The notes under the pieces: generated by a model
What the model was told of the DNA's origin: nothing
The model's database searches: none
What the model saw: the letters and a program-made list of their open reading frames with translations, nothing else
In this document: piece by piece, positions 35,500 to 46,714 of the stretch
How positions within the stretch are numbered: the first letter of the stretch is position 1
How the letters are laid out: every line of letters starts with the position of its first letter
Assembly (NCBI GenBank): GCA_022794015.1
Contig: JAAWDZ010000047.1
Span: 26,471 to 90,470 of the forward strand
Length of the DNA: 64,000 bases
Reading direction: 5' to 3'
Source of the DNA: Eubacterium sp.
Lineage (GTDB): Bacteria; Bacillota; Clostridia; Lachnospirales; Lachnospiraceae
Program-made: the position numbers and the translations under genes

Positions 35500-37173
35500 A
35501 TGCAGTTGACAGGTGCACAGATCATCATCGAATGTTTAAAGGAGCAGGGCGTAGATACGATTTTCGGTTATCCGGGCGGTGCGATTTTAAATGTGTACGA
35601 TGAGCTGTATAAGCATAAGGATGAGATTCGGCATATCTTAACCTCCCACGAGCAGGGAGCGAGCCATGCGGCGGACGGATATGCCAGAAGCACGGGTAAG
35701 GTCGGCGTCTGTATGGCGACCAGCGGGCCGGGCGCAACGAACCTGGTCACAGGGATTGCAACCGCCTATATGGACTCTGTTCCCTTAGTGGCAATTACAT
35801 GCAACGTTGGAGTTCCGCTTCTGGGGAAAGATAGCTTTCAGGAGGTGGACATTGCCGGAATCACAACTCCGATTACAAAGCATAACTTTATTATAAAGGA
35901 TATTGAAAAGCTGGCGCCGACGATCCGCAGGGCGTTTGCCATTGCGGCCAAAGGACGTCCCGGCCCCGTGCTTGTGGATATCCCCAAAGATGTGACGTCG
36001 TTAAGCTGTGAATATACGCCGGTGAAGCAGGAGATGCCAAAGCGTACGGCAGAGGACATCCAAAAAGAAGATTTAGACAGAGCAGTGGAGATGATCGCCG
36101 CTTCCAAACGCCCGTATATATTTGTCGGCGGCGGCGCCGTCATTTCCGGGGCGAGCAGCGAGTTAAAGGAGTTTGCGCAAAAAATAGACGCGCCAGTCTG
36201 CGATACCTTAATGGGCAAAGGAGCGTTTGACGGTACGGACGTACGATACACCGGAATGTTGGGCATGCACGGAACGAAAACTTCCAATTTCGGCGTAAGC
36301 GAATGTGATCTGCTGATTGCAGCTGGCGTACGCTTTTCCGATCGTGTCATCGGAAATGCCAGTAAATTTGCGGATCAGGCGAAAATTTTACAAATCGACA
36401 TCGATCCGGCCGAAATCAATAAAAATATCATGGCCGATACCAGCATTATCGGAGATGTAAAAGAAGTTTTAGCCTGCCTGAATCAGTTGGTGCAGCCGAT
36501 GGAGCACAAGGAGTGGAGGCTGCATCTGGAGGAATTTAAAAAGAAATATCCGATGAAATGCAGGGAAGAGGGCTTAAGCGGTCCGTTTCTGATGGATACG
36601 ATTTATAGGCTGACCGGAGGCGACGCACTGATTGTAACGGAGGTCGGGCAGCACCAGATGTGGGCGGCGCAGTTCTACCGGTATAAGAAACCCCGGACTC
36701 TGATTACCTCCGGCGGCCTTGGAACAATGGGATATGGTCTTGGCGCAGCGATTGGCGCACAGATTGCAAATCCGCAGAAGACCGTTATTAATATTGCAGG
36801 AGACGGGTGCTTCCGTATGAATATGAATGAAATCGCCACAGCAGTACGGGAAAAACTGCCGCTAATTGAGATCATTGTCAACAATCATGTGCTGGGAATG
36901 GTACGTCAGTGGCAGGATCTGTTTTACGGAAAGCGGTATTCAGCCACGGTATTAGACGATGGCATGGACTACGTAAAGCTGGCAGAAGCCATGGGAGCCA
37001 AAGGTCTCCGGGCAACAACCAGAGAAGAATTTGAAGAGGCTTTTCAAACCGCACTGGAGGAGAAGACGCCCGTTGTGATTGACTGTGTAATAGGATCCGA
37101 TGACAAGGTCTGGCCCATGGTGGCGCCGGGGGCGGCTATCAGAGAGGCATTTACGGATGAGGATATGAAGTAG
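35500..37173 (+). CDS. ilvB: Acetolactate synthase, large subunit
   Basis: This 557-residue thiamine-diphosphate enzyme condenses pyruvate with pyruvate or 2-ketobutyrate. Seen: FGYPGGAILNVYDELY with the catalytic-type Glu in HEQGASHAADGYAR (about residue 50), the central FAD-type domain, and the thiamine motif GDGCFRMNMNEIATA to NNHVLGMVRQWQ near 430-470. RBS AGAGAGGGG lies ahead. No ilvN regulatory subunit follows; a hairpin repeat region does. The biosynthetic role is supported by the neighbours leuB and ilvD. Confidence 0.96.
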   Translation: MQLTGAQIIIECLKEQGVDTIFGYPGGAILNVYDELYKHKDEIRHILTSHEQGASHAADGYARSTGKVGVCMATSGPGATNLVTGIATAYMDSVPLVAITCNVGVPLLGKDSFQEVDIAGITTPITKHNFIIKDIEKLAPTIRRAFAIAAKGRPGPVLVDIPKDVTSLSCEYTPVKQEMPKRTAEDIQKEDLDRAVEMIAASKRPYIFVGGGAVISGASSELKEFAQKIDAPVCDTLMGKGAFDGTDVRYTGMLGMHGTKTSNFGVSECDLLIAAGVRFSDRVIGNASKFADQAKILQIDIDPAEINKNIMADTSIIGDVKEVLACLNQLVQPMEHKEWRLHLEEFKKKYPMKCREEGLSGPFLMDTIYRLTGGDALIVTEVGQHQMWAAQFYRYKKPRTLITSGGLGTMGYGLGAAIGAQIANPQKTVINIAGDGCFRMNMNEIATAVREKLPLIEIIVNNHVLGMVRQWQDLFYGKRYSATVLDDGMDYVKLAEAMGAKGLRATTREEFEEAFQTALEEKTPVVIDCVIGSDDKVWPMVAPGAAIREAFTDEDMK

Positions 37174-37184
37174 ATTGCTATAGG

Positions 37185-37700
37185 AGTATCGGATAGGTGA
37201 CGCCGGGGAGAGGCTTTGGCAGAGGGCGGCGCAGATTTCTGCTACCAGTCAACGCCGGAATGGTTGGTGCTTCTGCACGTCCTCACCGCACTTGTTTCAC
37301 TGCTTGCAGCCATCACAAACTACATCCGCTACAAAAACCAATCCAAATCCAACTAAATTCAACAAAAAAACCAAAATGAACAGAAACAGGTACAACGTTT
37401 CGACAGCTCCCTAAGCAAACAAAAATCTCGTAGAGGTTTGAAAAGCGTAGTCAGACAGAGGGCAGGGGATGCGGACGGGGCCTTGTAAAGGGCGTTAGGG
37501 GCTCTTAAGTATCCCCTAAACCAACAGCAATGCCCTGCCACGGATGGCGTGTTTGCGGCGGTTGCGTCCGCATCTCAATTCCCCAAACAGGATACTTTAG
37601 AGCCCCTTATCGCCCTTCACACAGTCCCGTCCGCATCCCCTGCCCTCTGTCTGACGGACACTTCCCCCACCCCACTCTGCGAATTTTCCCCCAAAAAGTA
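37185..37700. repeat. Large hairpin repeat region, about 65-bp arms
   Basis: CAGACAGAGGGCAGGGGATG (from 37452) is the inverted copy of the end at 37653; the arms continue through GCGGACGG and AGGGCG...GGGGCTCT. The outer flanks GACGCCGGGGAGAGG (37200) and CTTCCCCCACCCCAC...AAAAAGTAATT (37662-37703) resemble the ends of the 649-1212 copies, so the region may be a larger member of that family. A tiny membrane-peptide frame at 37264-37356 lies inside. No other gene is present between ilvB and serC. Confidence 0.75.
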
Positions 37701-37779
37701 ATTGACAGTTGGGGTGGAAAAGATTACAGTAAGATTTGAACGATTTGAATAGCACAGATTGAAACAGGAGGATATGAGT

Positions 37780-38862
37780 ATGAGCAGAGTTTACAATTTT
37801 TCCGCGGGGCCAGCCGTGCTGCCGGAAGAGGTATTGAAAGAAGCAGCAGATGAGATGTTAGATTACAGAGGAAGCGGCATGTCTGTGATGGAAATGAGCC
37901 ATCGTTCCAAGGTTTACGATACGATTATCAAGGAAGCGGAAGCCGATTTACGCGATTTGATGGACATTCCGGATAATTATAAGGTATTGTTTTTGCAGGG
38001 TGGCGCTTCACAGCAGTTTGCGATGATTCCGATGAATCTGATGAAGAAGAAAAAGGCTGCTTATATCGTGACAGGACAGTGGGCGAAGAAGGCCTGGAAG
38101 GAAGCGCAGATTTATGGCGAGGCGGTAGCTGTCGCATCCTCCGAGGATAAGACATTTTCCTATATTCCGGACTGCTCGGATTTAGACATTCCAGAAGATG
38201 CGGATTATGTTTATATTTGTGAAAATAACACGATTTACGGTACAAAATATAAGACGCTGCCGAATACAAAGGGGCATACGCTGGTTGCAGACGTGTCCTC
38301 CTGTTTTTTGTCCGAGCCGGTGGATGTGACCAAATACGGCATCATTTACGGCGGCGTGCAGAAAAATATCGGGCCTGCAGGCGTGGTGATTGTGATTATC
38401 AGGGAAGATTTAATTACCGGGGATACGCTGCCTGGTACGCCTACCATGTTAAAATATAAGACGCATGCGGATGCGCAGTCTTTGTATAATACGCCGCCTG
38501 CATATGGTATTTATATTTGCGGCAAGGTGTTTAAATGGCTTAAAAAGATGGGCGGTCTTAAAGCGATGAAGGAACGCAACGAGGAAAAGGCAAAGATTTT
38601 GTACGATTTCCTGGATGAGAGCAAGCTGTTTAAGGGAACCGTTGTAAAAGAGGATCGCTCCTTGATGAATGTGCCGTTTGTGACAGGAGACGATGCGCTG
38701 GATGCTAAATTTGTCGCTGAGGCAAAGGCAGCGGGCTTTGAAAACTTAAAAGGACATCGTTCCGTAGGCGGTATGCGGGCGTCTATTTATAATGCGATGC
38801 CGAAGGAAGGCGTGGAGAAGTTAGTAGAGTTTATGCGTGCATTTGAACAGAACAACGCATAG
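37780..38862 (+). CDS. serC: Phosphoserine aminotransferase
   Basis: A 360-residue PLP enzyme converting 3-phosphohydroxypyruvate and glutamate to phosphoserine. N-terminus RVYNFSAGPAVLPEEVL, then LFLQGGASQQFAMIPMNL (phosphate loop), PLP-lysine region YGGVQKNIGPAGVVIVI (Lys near 190) and C-terminal GHRSVGGMRASIYNAMP. ATG 37780 is chosen, 8 bases after AGGAGG; ATG 37774 and TTG 37759 are too close to or ahead of the RBS. It forms the serine pathway with serA downstream. Confidence 0.97.
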   Translation: MSRVYNFSAGPAVLPEEVLKEAADEMLDYRGSGMSVMEMSHRSKVYDTIIKEAEADLRDLMDIPDNYKVLFLQGGASQQFAMIPMNLMKKKKAAYIVTGQWAKKAWKEAQIYGEAVAVASSEDKTFSYIPDCSDLDIPEDADYVYICENNTIYGTKYKTLPNTKGHTLVADVSSCFLSEPVDVTKYGIIYGGVQKNIGPAGVVIVIIREDLITGDTLPGTPTMLKYKTHADAQSLYNTPPAYGIYICGKVFKWLKKMGGLKAMKERNEEKAKILYDFLDESKLFKGTVVKEDRSLMNVPFVTGDDALDAKFVAEAKAAGFENLKGHRSVGGMRASIYNAMPKEGVEKLVEFMRAFEQNNA

Positions 38863-38872
38863 ATGAATCATA

Positions 38873-39031
38873 GTAACAGTTTGGCCCAGGACTTTGCACC
38901 TGCTGCAAAGTCTGTGAGAATGCGTAAAGGCTGGAGTGGAATCCGCCCCTTTGCCGTATGGCAAACTTTAAATGGGCGGATTCCGTAACAGTGAAGCCGG
39001 AAGGCTGAACTGTTACGAATCATATTGGAAT
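38873..39031. repeat. Nested hairpins between serC and serA (GTAACAG family)
   Basis: Outer AATCATAGTAACAGTTTGGCC pairs with GGCTGAACTGTTACGAATCATATT. Inside are CTTTGCA/TGCAAAG and GGAATCCGCCC/GGGCGGATTCC, the latter enclosing TTTGCC/GGCAAA. It lies in the serC-serA transcript and would form a stable RNA structure. Confidence 0.75.
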
Positions 39032-39059
39032 GAAACAGGAAAAGGAGAGGAAAGAAAGC

Positions 39060-40223
39060 ATGTATCAGTATACCTGTTTGAACCCGATTGCAGAAATCGG
39101 ATTGAATTTATTTTCTAAGGCTTATCAGAAGACAGAGGAATTAAAGGATGCACAGGCGGTGCTTGTCCGCAGCGCTTCCATGCATGAACTGGAATTGCCG
39201 GAGGGCTTAGAAGCTGTGGCAAGGGCAGGCGCAGGCGTCAATAATATTCCGCTGGACAAATGTGCCCAGCGTGGCGTTGTCGTATTTAATACGCCAGGTG
39301 CAAATGCGAACGGCGTGAAGGAAATGGTGATTGCCGGGATGCTGCTTGCATCCCGCGATATTGTCGGCGGTATTGAGTGGGTGCGTGAAAATAAGGATTT
39401 GCCCGATATCGGCAAGGCTGCAGAGAAGCAGAAAAAGCATTATGCAGGCTGTGAAATTTCCGGAAAGAAATTAGGCGTAATCGGACTTGGCGCAATCGGC
39501 GTGCAGGTTGCGAATGCGGCTATCAACCTTGGTATGGAGGTACTGGGATATGACCCGTATATTTCCGTAAATGCAGCATGGAATTTATCGCGCAGCGTCA
39601 AGCATATCAGCAATGTTGAGGATATTTATAAGGAATGTGATTTTATTTCCATTCATGTGCCGTTAATGGACGCTACCAGAGGCATGATCAATGCGGATGC
39701 CATTGCCAAAATGAAGGAAGGCGTTGTGATCTTAAATTTTGCACGCGATCCGTTGGTTGAGGATGAGGCTGTGTTACAGGCAATTGAAAACGGAAAGGTA
39801 AAGAAATATGTATCTGACTTTGCCACACCTGCAATTGTGGGAAAGGAAGGAGTGATCCTTACGCCGCATCTGGGCGCTTCTACAGAGGAGTCTGAGGATA
39901 ATTGTGCAATGATGGCAGTACGTGAGATTCGGGATTACCTGGAGAATGGCAATATCGTCCATTCGGTCAATTATCCGGACTGCAATATGGGAGGATGCGA
40001 TAAGGCAGGCCGCATTGCTATTCTGCACAAGAATCTCCGCGGTACCATTGCCAAATTTACGGCGGTATTTGACAACGGCGGCATCAATATTGAGGATATG
40101 ACAAATAAATCCAAAGGGGATTATGCCTATACATTACTGGATATTGGAACACCGGCAACCGAAGAGGTAGTTGCACAGCTGAGAGAATTGAACGGCGTAT
40201 TAAAGGTACGCGTGGTAAAATAA
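39060..40223 (+). CDS. serA: D-3-phosphoglycerate dehydrogenase
   Basis: This 387-residue NAD-dependent enzyme opens serine synthesis. It has the Rossmann motif GVIGLGAIGVQVANAAINLG (about 140-160), the catalytic Arg segment NFARDPLVEDEAV, the HLGAST catalytic-histidine motif near 275, and a C-terminal ACT domain (AKFTAVFDNGGINIEDMTNK) of the serine-sensing type. ATG 39060 follows AAAGGAGAGG; an in-frame ATG at 39030 lies before that RBS. Confidence 0.96.
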   Translation: MYQYTCLNPIAEIGLNLFSKAYQKTEELKDAQAVLVRSASMHELELPEGLEAVARAGAGVNNIPLDKCAQRGVVVFNTPGANANGVKEMVIAGMLLASRDIVGGIEWVRENKDLPDIGKAAEKQKKHYAGCEISGKKLGVIGLGAIGVQVANAAINLGMEVLGYDPYISVNAAWNLSRSVKHISNVEDIYKECDFISIHVPLMDATRGMINADAIAKMKEGVVILNFARDPLVEDEAVLQAIENGKVKKYVSDFATPAIVGKEGVILTPHLGASTEESEDNCAMMAVREIRDYLENGNIVHSVNYPDCNMGGCDKAGRIAILHKNLRGTIAKFTAVFDNGGINIEDMTNKSKGDYAYTLLDIGTPATEEVVAQLRELNGVLKVRVVK

Positions 40224-40250
40224 AAATCGAATGATTAAAAGGAGACAAAA

Positions 40251-41483
40251 ATGGCAGAGATCAGACCATTTCAGTGTATCCGTCCAGCAGAAGGTAAAGC
40301 GGCCAGAGTAGCCGCTTTACCTTATGACGTTTATAACAGAAGAGAAGCAAAAGAAGCAGTAGAAAAAAATGAGGATTCTTTTTTAAAAATCGATCGGGCA
40401 GAGACACAGTTTGACGATTCGGTGAATATTTATGATGATCGAGTATACCAAAAGGCACATGATATTCTGTGGGATATGGTGGAAAAAGGAGATTTTATCC
40501 GGGAAGAAAAGCCCTGCTATTATATCTATGAGCTTACCATGGCGGGGCGGGTGCAGACCGGACTTGTGGCATGTGCATCCATTGATGATTATGAGAATGG
40601 CATAATTAAAAAGCATGAAAATACCAGAGCCGAAAAGGAAACGGACCGCATTCGCCATGTCGATGCCTGCAATGCCCAGACCGGTCCTATTTTCCTGGCT
40701 TACCGGGCAAATGAAGTAATCCGTGATATTGTAGCCCGTACAAAGGAGCAGGACGCGCTGTATGATTTTACTTCTGAGGACAAAATCCGCCACCGCGTAT
40801 TTCGCATGGAGAATGCTTCGGATATTGCAGATATCAGAGAATCATTCGGAGGAATCGGGGAGATTTACATAGCGGACGGCCATCACCGGGCGGCGTCCGC
40901 CGTAAAGGTCGGACATATGCGCAGGGAGCAGAATCCCGCTTACACCGGAGAGGAGGAGTTTAATTATTTCCTTTCGGTCCTGTTTCCGGATGAAGAGCTG
41001 ATGATTATGGATTATAACCGTGTAGTAAAAGATTTGAACAAAGCCACGCCGGAAGCATTTTTGGAAAAGGTACGGCATATTTTTGAAGTATCAAAGCTTA
41101 CTGAGGCGAAGAAGCCGCAGCTAAAGGGAGATATTTCTATGTATCTGGCCGGGAAATGGTATATGCTTTCGATTCAGGAAGCTGATAAAAATGACGATCC
41201 GGTAGAAGGACTGGATGTTTCGCTTTTGCAGGAGCTTTTGCTTCGCCCGGTGCTTGGGATTGCCGATCCGAAAACGGACGCGCGGATTGACTTTGTCGGC
41301 GGCATCCGGGGCTTATCGGAGCTGGAGCGCAGAGTAAATGACGACTGCGCGGTTGCATTTGCCATGTATCCGACTTCTATTGGAGAGCTGTTTGCCGTGG
41401 CGGATGCAGGCAGGCTGATGCCGCCGAAATCGACCTGGTTTGAGCCAAAGCTTCGAAGCGGGTTGTTTATTCACGAGATATAG
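40251..41483 (+). CDS. DUF1015 family protein
   Basis: The protein has 410 residues. It starts IRPFQCIRPAEGKAARVAALPYDV and carries the family motif YIADGHHRAASA near 205, which resembles a metal- or phosphate-binding site. The biochemical role is unknown, though the family sits next to serC/serA in many Firmicutes, as here. RBS AAAAGGAG precedes the start, 27 bases after serA, so it is most likely in the same operon. Confidence 0.92.
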   Translation: MAEIRPFQCIRPAEGKAARVAALPYDVYNRREAKEAVEKNEDSFLKIDRAETQFDDSVNIYDDRVYQKAHDILWDMVEKGDFIREEKPCYYIYELTMAGRVQTGLVACASIDDYENGIIKKHENTRAEKETDRIRHVDACNAQTGPIFLAYRANEVIRDIVARTKEQDALYDFTSEDKIRHRVFRMENASDIADIRESFGGIGEIYIADGHHRAASAVKVGHMRREQNPAYTGEEEFNYFLSVLFPDEELMIMDYNRVVKDLNKATPEAFLEKVRHIFEVSKLTEAKKPQLKGDISMYLAGKWYMLSIQEADKNDDPVEGLDVSLLQELLLRPVLGIADPKTDARIDFVGGIRGLSELERRVNDDCAVAFAMYPTSIGELFAVADAGRLMPPKSTWFEPKLRSGLFIHEI

Positions 41484-41494
41484 AGGAAACGGAT

Positions 41495-42400
41495 ATGAAT
41501 ATGGATTTATCGGAGATTGCAACAGAAACCAGGACATTGGAAAACCTGGAGGAGTTTGCGGAGCAGGTGAAAAATACAGATTCCGGTATGATTCGGGAGT
41601 GGCTGGAAAGCCTGGTGCCGGGTCTTTTGGGCTTTGCCCTGCAGGTAGTGCTGGCGGTAGCGGTTTATCTGATCGGCGGCAGGATTATCAAGCTGGCGCG
41701 TAAAATCTTACGCCGCTGGCTGGAACGCACCGAGGCTGATGTCGGAGTCAAGCAGTTTCTGGACGCTCTGCTCAAATACTTTTTGTATTTTATTCTGGTT
41801 GTCATTATTTTGACATTGTTTGGCGTGACGGCAGCTTCGGTCGTTGCGGTCGTCGGTTCAGCCGGCCTTACTCTGGGTCTTGCCCTGCAGGGCAGCCTGG
41901 CAAACTTTGCCGGAGGAATTCTGATATTGCTGTTAAAACCGTTTGTGGTTGGGGACTATATCATTGAGGATACCCACAGCAATGAAGGAACGGTTTCAGA
42001 AATTTCGATTTTTTATACAAGGCTGATAACGGCCGATCATAAAACGATTGTAATTCCGAACGGCGCTCTGGCAAACAGCAGTCTGACAAATGTCACGCAC
42101 AGCGACATGCGCAGGCTGGATCTGGAGATTGGAATTGCGTATGAAGCGGATTTGAGGCAGGCAAAAGAAATACTGTTTAAACAGGCCAGCGCAGAGATCT
42201 GCCGTCTGCCCCAGGAAGAAATGCAGGTATTTGTATCAGAGCTTGGAGCCAGCGAAGTAAAGCTGGGGCTTCGGATCTGGGTGCGCACGGAAGATTACTG
42301 GGCGGCGAAGTGGCGGCTTACAGAAAATATTAAACTGGCATTTGACGAGGAACAGATCGAGATACCTTATACAAAAATTGACGTGCAAATGCGTCAGTAA
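41495..42400 (+). CDS. mscS: MscS-family mechanosensitive channel
   Basis: A 301-residue small-conductance mechanosensitive channel that releases solutes on osmotic downshift. There are three membrane helices (about 43-66, 88-110, 115-140), the last being the pore helix AASVVAVVGSAGLTLGLALQG. The beta domain with PFVVGDYI and VVIPNGALANS and a C-terminal alpha/beta domain follow. The start lies 11 bases after the DUF1015 stop. Length and layout match MscS proper. Confidence 0.94.
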   Translation: MNMDLSEIATETRTLENLEEFAEQVKNTDSGMIREWLESLVPGLLGFALQVVLAVAVYLIGGRIIKLARKILRRWLERTEADVGVKQFLDALLKYFLYFILVVIILTLFGVTAASVVAVVGSAGLTLGLALQGSLANFAGGILILLLKPFVVGDYIIEDTHSNEGTVSEISIFYTRLITADHKTIVIPNGALANSSLTNVTHSDMRRLDLEIGIAYEADLRQAKEILFKQASAEICRLPQEEMQVFVSELGASEVKLGLRIWVRTEDYWAAKWRLTENIKLAFDEEQIEIPYTKIDVQMRQ

Positions 42401-42473
42401 GCTGAAATTCCTGTCGGAAGATGGTAGAATCCATTTATGGAACCCATGACAGGGGTGGCAGCCTCCCGAACCA

Positions 42474-42602
42474 ATGGCCGGCTTGCTGAGTGCTTTCGGG
42501 AGTTTTGTTATAGCGTTGCTTGCCCTTCTCGGCAGAGATAAAGATCGCATGCGAAAAAATAATGCCCGCCCTGTCGTAACCTGGACGGGCGCTTCTCACT
42601 GA
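42474..42602 (+). CDS. Putative holin-like toxin, type I TA-like
   Basis: The 42-residue frame begins MAGLLSAFGSFVIALLALLG and continues RDKDRMRKNN: one membrane helix followed by a charged tail, the pattern of Hol-Tox/TxpA/BsrG-type type I toxins. The last codons run into a hairpin (GCCCG/CGGGC, about 42564-42590) and a terminator follows at 42651-42684. Only a weak AGGGGTGG lies 13 bases ahead of ATG. An antisense RNA would be expected but cannot be shown. It is too short to be certain. Confidence 0.45.
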   Translation: MAGLLSAFGSFVIALLALLGRDKDRMRKNNARPVVTWTGASH

Positions 42603-42650
42603 GAGGCAATCCCTGCCTGGGAAGCTCCACCTTTGGAGTGGGTCTCATAG

Positions 42651-42684
42651 AGGACGTCTGTTGGAGCAGGCGTCCTTCTTTATC
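42651..42684 (+). terminator. Intrinsic terminator
   Basis: AGGACG pairs with CGTCCT with further inner pairing (TCT/AGG region), followed by TCTTTAT. It closes the small toxin-like locus, ahead of the heat-shock promoter. Confidence 0.7.
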
Positions 42685-42774
42685 TAAAGAATTCTATTAG
42701 CAGTTCAAAGTTCAAGGGTTTATTCTTTATTATTTCCAAAATTATAAACAAATTATAAATTTAAAAAATAACTG

Positions 42775-42803
42775 TTGACAAAGCAAATCTAAGGTGCTAT
42801 CTT
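42775..42803 (+). promoter_or_regulatory. Heat-shock operon promoter
   Basis: TTGACA and TATCTT are separated by 17 bases. The CIRCE operator begins 13 bases after the -10 box, so bound HrcA would block transcription. Confidence 0.85.
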
Positions 42804-42816
42804 ATCAATAGCAATA

Positions 42817-42843
42817 TTAGCACTCCCAATCATTGAGTGCTAA
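42817..42843 (+). promoter_or_regulatory. CIRCE operator (HrcA-binding)
   Basis: A perfect TTAGCACTC - 9 bases - GAGTGCTAA. This is the canonical HrcA operator, so the hrcA-grpE-dnaK-dnaJ operon is predicted to be autoregulated. Confidence 0.98.
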
Positions 42844-42876
42844 CAATATAAAAACAAATTATACAGGAGTAAGCAC

Positions 42877-43911
42877 ATGGACGGATTGGACGAAAGAAAA
42901 GTGAAAATTTTAGATGCCATTATCCGCACCTACTTAGAAACCGGCGAGCCTGTAGGTTCCCGTACTATTTCAAAATACACAGATTTGAATTTGAGCTCCG
43001 CCACAATCCGTAATGAAATGTCTGACCTGGAAGAATTAGGCTACATCCTGCAGCCTCATACCTCAGCCGGAAGGATTCCCTCCGACAAGGGATATCGCTT
43101 TTATGTAGATCACCTTCTGGATATGAAGAACAAAGAGATTTCCGATATGAAGGAATTCGTAATTGAGCATACCGAAAAAATGGAGATGGTACTTAAGCAG
43201 GTGGCGAAACTGTTGGCTCAGGATACCAATTATGCCACTATGATTTCCTCTCCGAAGTATAACGCCAATAAAGTAAAATTTATCCAGCTTTCCCAGTTAG
43301 ATAACAACCAGCTTTTAGCAGTTATTGTAATGGAAGCCAATGTTGTAAAGAATAAGATTATTCCTCTTACGGAAAGTCTGGACAGTGAGATACTTTTGAA
43401 GCTGAACCTGCTGCTGAATACTACGTTAAACGGTCTTTCTATTCCGGAGATTAATCTGGGGACGATTAGCAGGATGAAGGAACAGGCCGGCAGCTACAGT
43501 GATATTGTTGGTGTGGTACTGGACGCAGTGGCAGAAACGATCAGTCAGGAAGAGATGGAGATTTACACCAGCGGGGCGACAAATATTTTTAAATATCCGG
43601 AGCTTTCCGATTCAAGGAAAGCGAGCGAATTGATTTATACATTGGAAGAAAAGCAGCAGCTTAAGACGTTGGTATCCGACAGCTTAAGCAATGAAAATGA
43701 AACGGGTATTCAGGTTTATATCGGAAATGAAAGCCCGATTCAGACCATGAAGGACTGCAGCGTGGTTACGGCTACCTATGAACTTGGGGAAGGGATCAAG
43801 GGCACGGTAGGCATTATCGGACCAAAGCGTATGGATTACGAAAAGGTCATGGACAGTCTGAAAGATTTGAAGATACAGTTGGACGGCATTTTCAGTAAGC
43901 CCTCCACATAA
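42877..43911 (+). CDS. hrcA: Heat-inducible transcription repressor HrcA
   Basis: The 344-residue repressor of class I heat-shock genes has an N-terminal winged helix (ILDAIIRTYLETGEPVGSRTI, then LSSATIRNEMSDLEELGYI and PHTSAGRIPSDKGYR) and a GAF-like dimerisation domain ending in GPKRMDYEKVM. The start follows ACAGGAG, just downstream of the CIRCE element it is expected to bind. First gene of the operon. Confidence 0.98.
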   Translation: MDGLDERKVKILDAIIRTYLETGEPVGSRTISKYTDLNLSSATIRNEMSDLEELGYILQPHTSAGRIPSDKGYRFYVDHLLDMKNKEISDMKEFVIEHTEKMEMVLKQVAKLLAQDTNYATMISSPKYNANKVKFIQLSQLDNNQLLAVIVMEANVVKNKIIPLTESLDSEILLKLNLLLNTTLNGLSIPEINLGTISRMKEQAGSYSDIVGVVLDAVAETISQEEMEIYTSGATNIFKYPELSDSRKASELIYTLEEKQQLKTLVSDSLSNENETGIQVYIGNESPIQTMKDCSVVTATYELGEGIKGTVGIIGPKRMDYEKVMDSLKDLKIQLDGIFSKPST

Positions 43912-43939
43912 CCGATAGAGGCAGAAAGGTGGTAATGAA

Positions 43940-46485
<2,546 letters not shown>

Positions 46486-46502
46486 AAATGTAACAGTAAA
46501 AA

Positions 46503-46536
46503 AGCTGCCGGATACACCAGAGTATGAACGGCAGCT
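46503..46536. terminator. Hairpin after dnaK
   Basis: AGCTGCCG pairs with CGGCAGCT, and a second hairpin (GGGTTTTAGA/TCTAAAACCC, 46551-46575) follows. No long T-run stands after the first stem, so these may lower rather than stop transcription into dnaJ. Confidence 0.5.
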
Positions 46537-46590
46537 GAAAAACAGAGCGGGGGTTTTAGAGTTTTTCTAAAACCCTAATCTGGTATATGA

Positions 46591-46657
46591 GATAACAAAC
46601 AGTTCAGGCAGTGCCTGCCCTGGCGCAGTGTATGGCATCGTGTGAACAGTATTATCT
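46591..46657. repeat. Palindromic repeat (GTAACAG/CTGAAC-like) between dnaK and dnaJ
   Basis: GATAACAAACAGTTCA pairs with TGTGAACAGTATTATC around an inner GGCAG/CTGCC hairpin. The arms resemble the copies at 20815, 38873 and 57243. Confidence 0.55.
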
Positions 46658-46714
46658 AATCGGTTATATCATCTGAATGTTACTTTGTAAGAGATGTGAA
46701 GAGGGAAGATAGAA

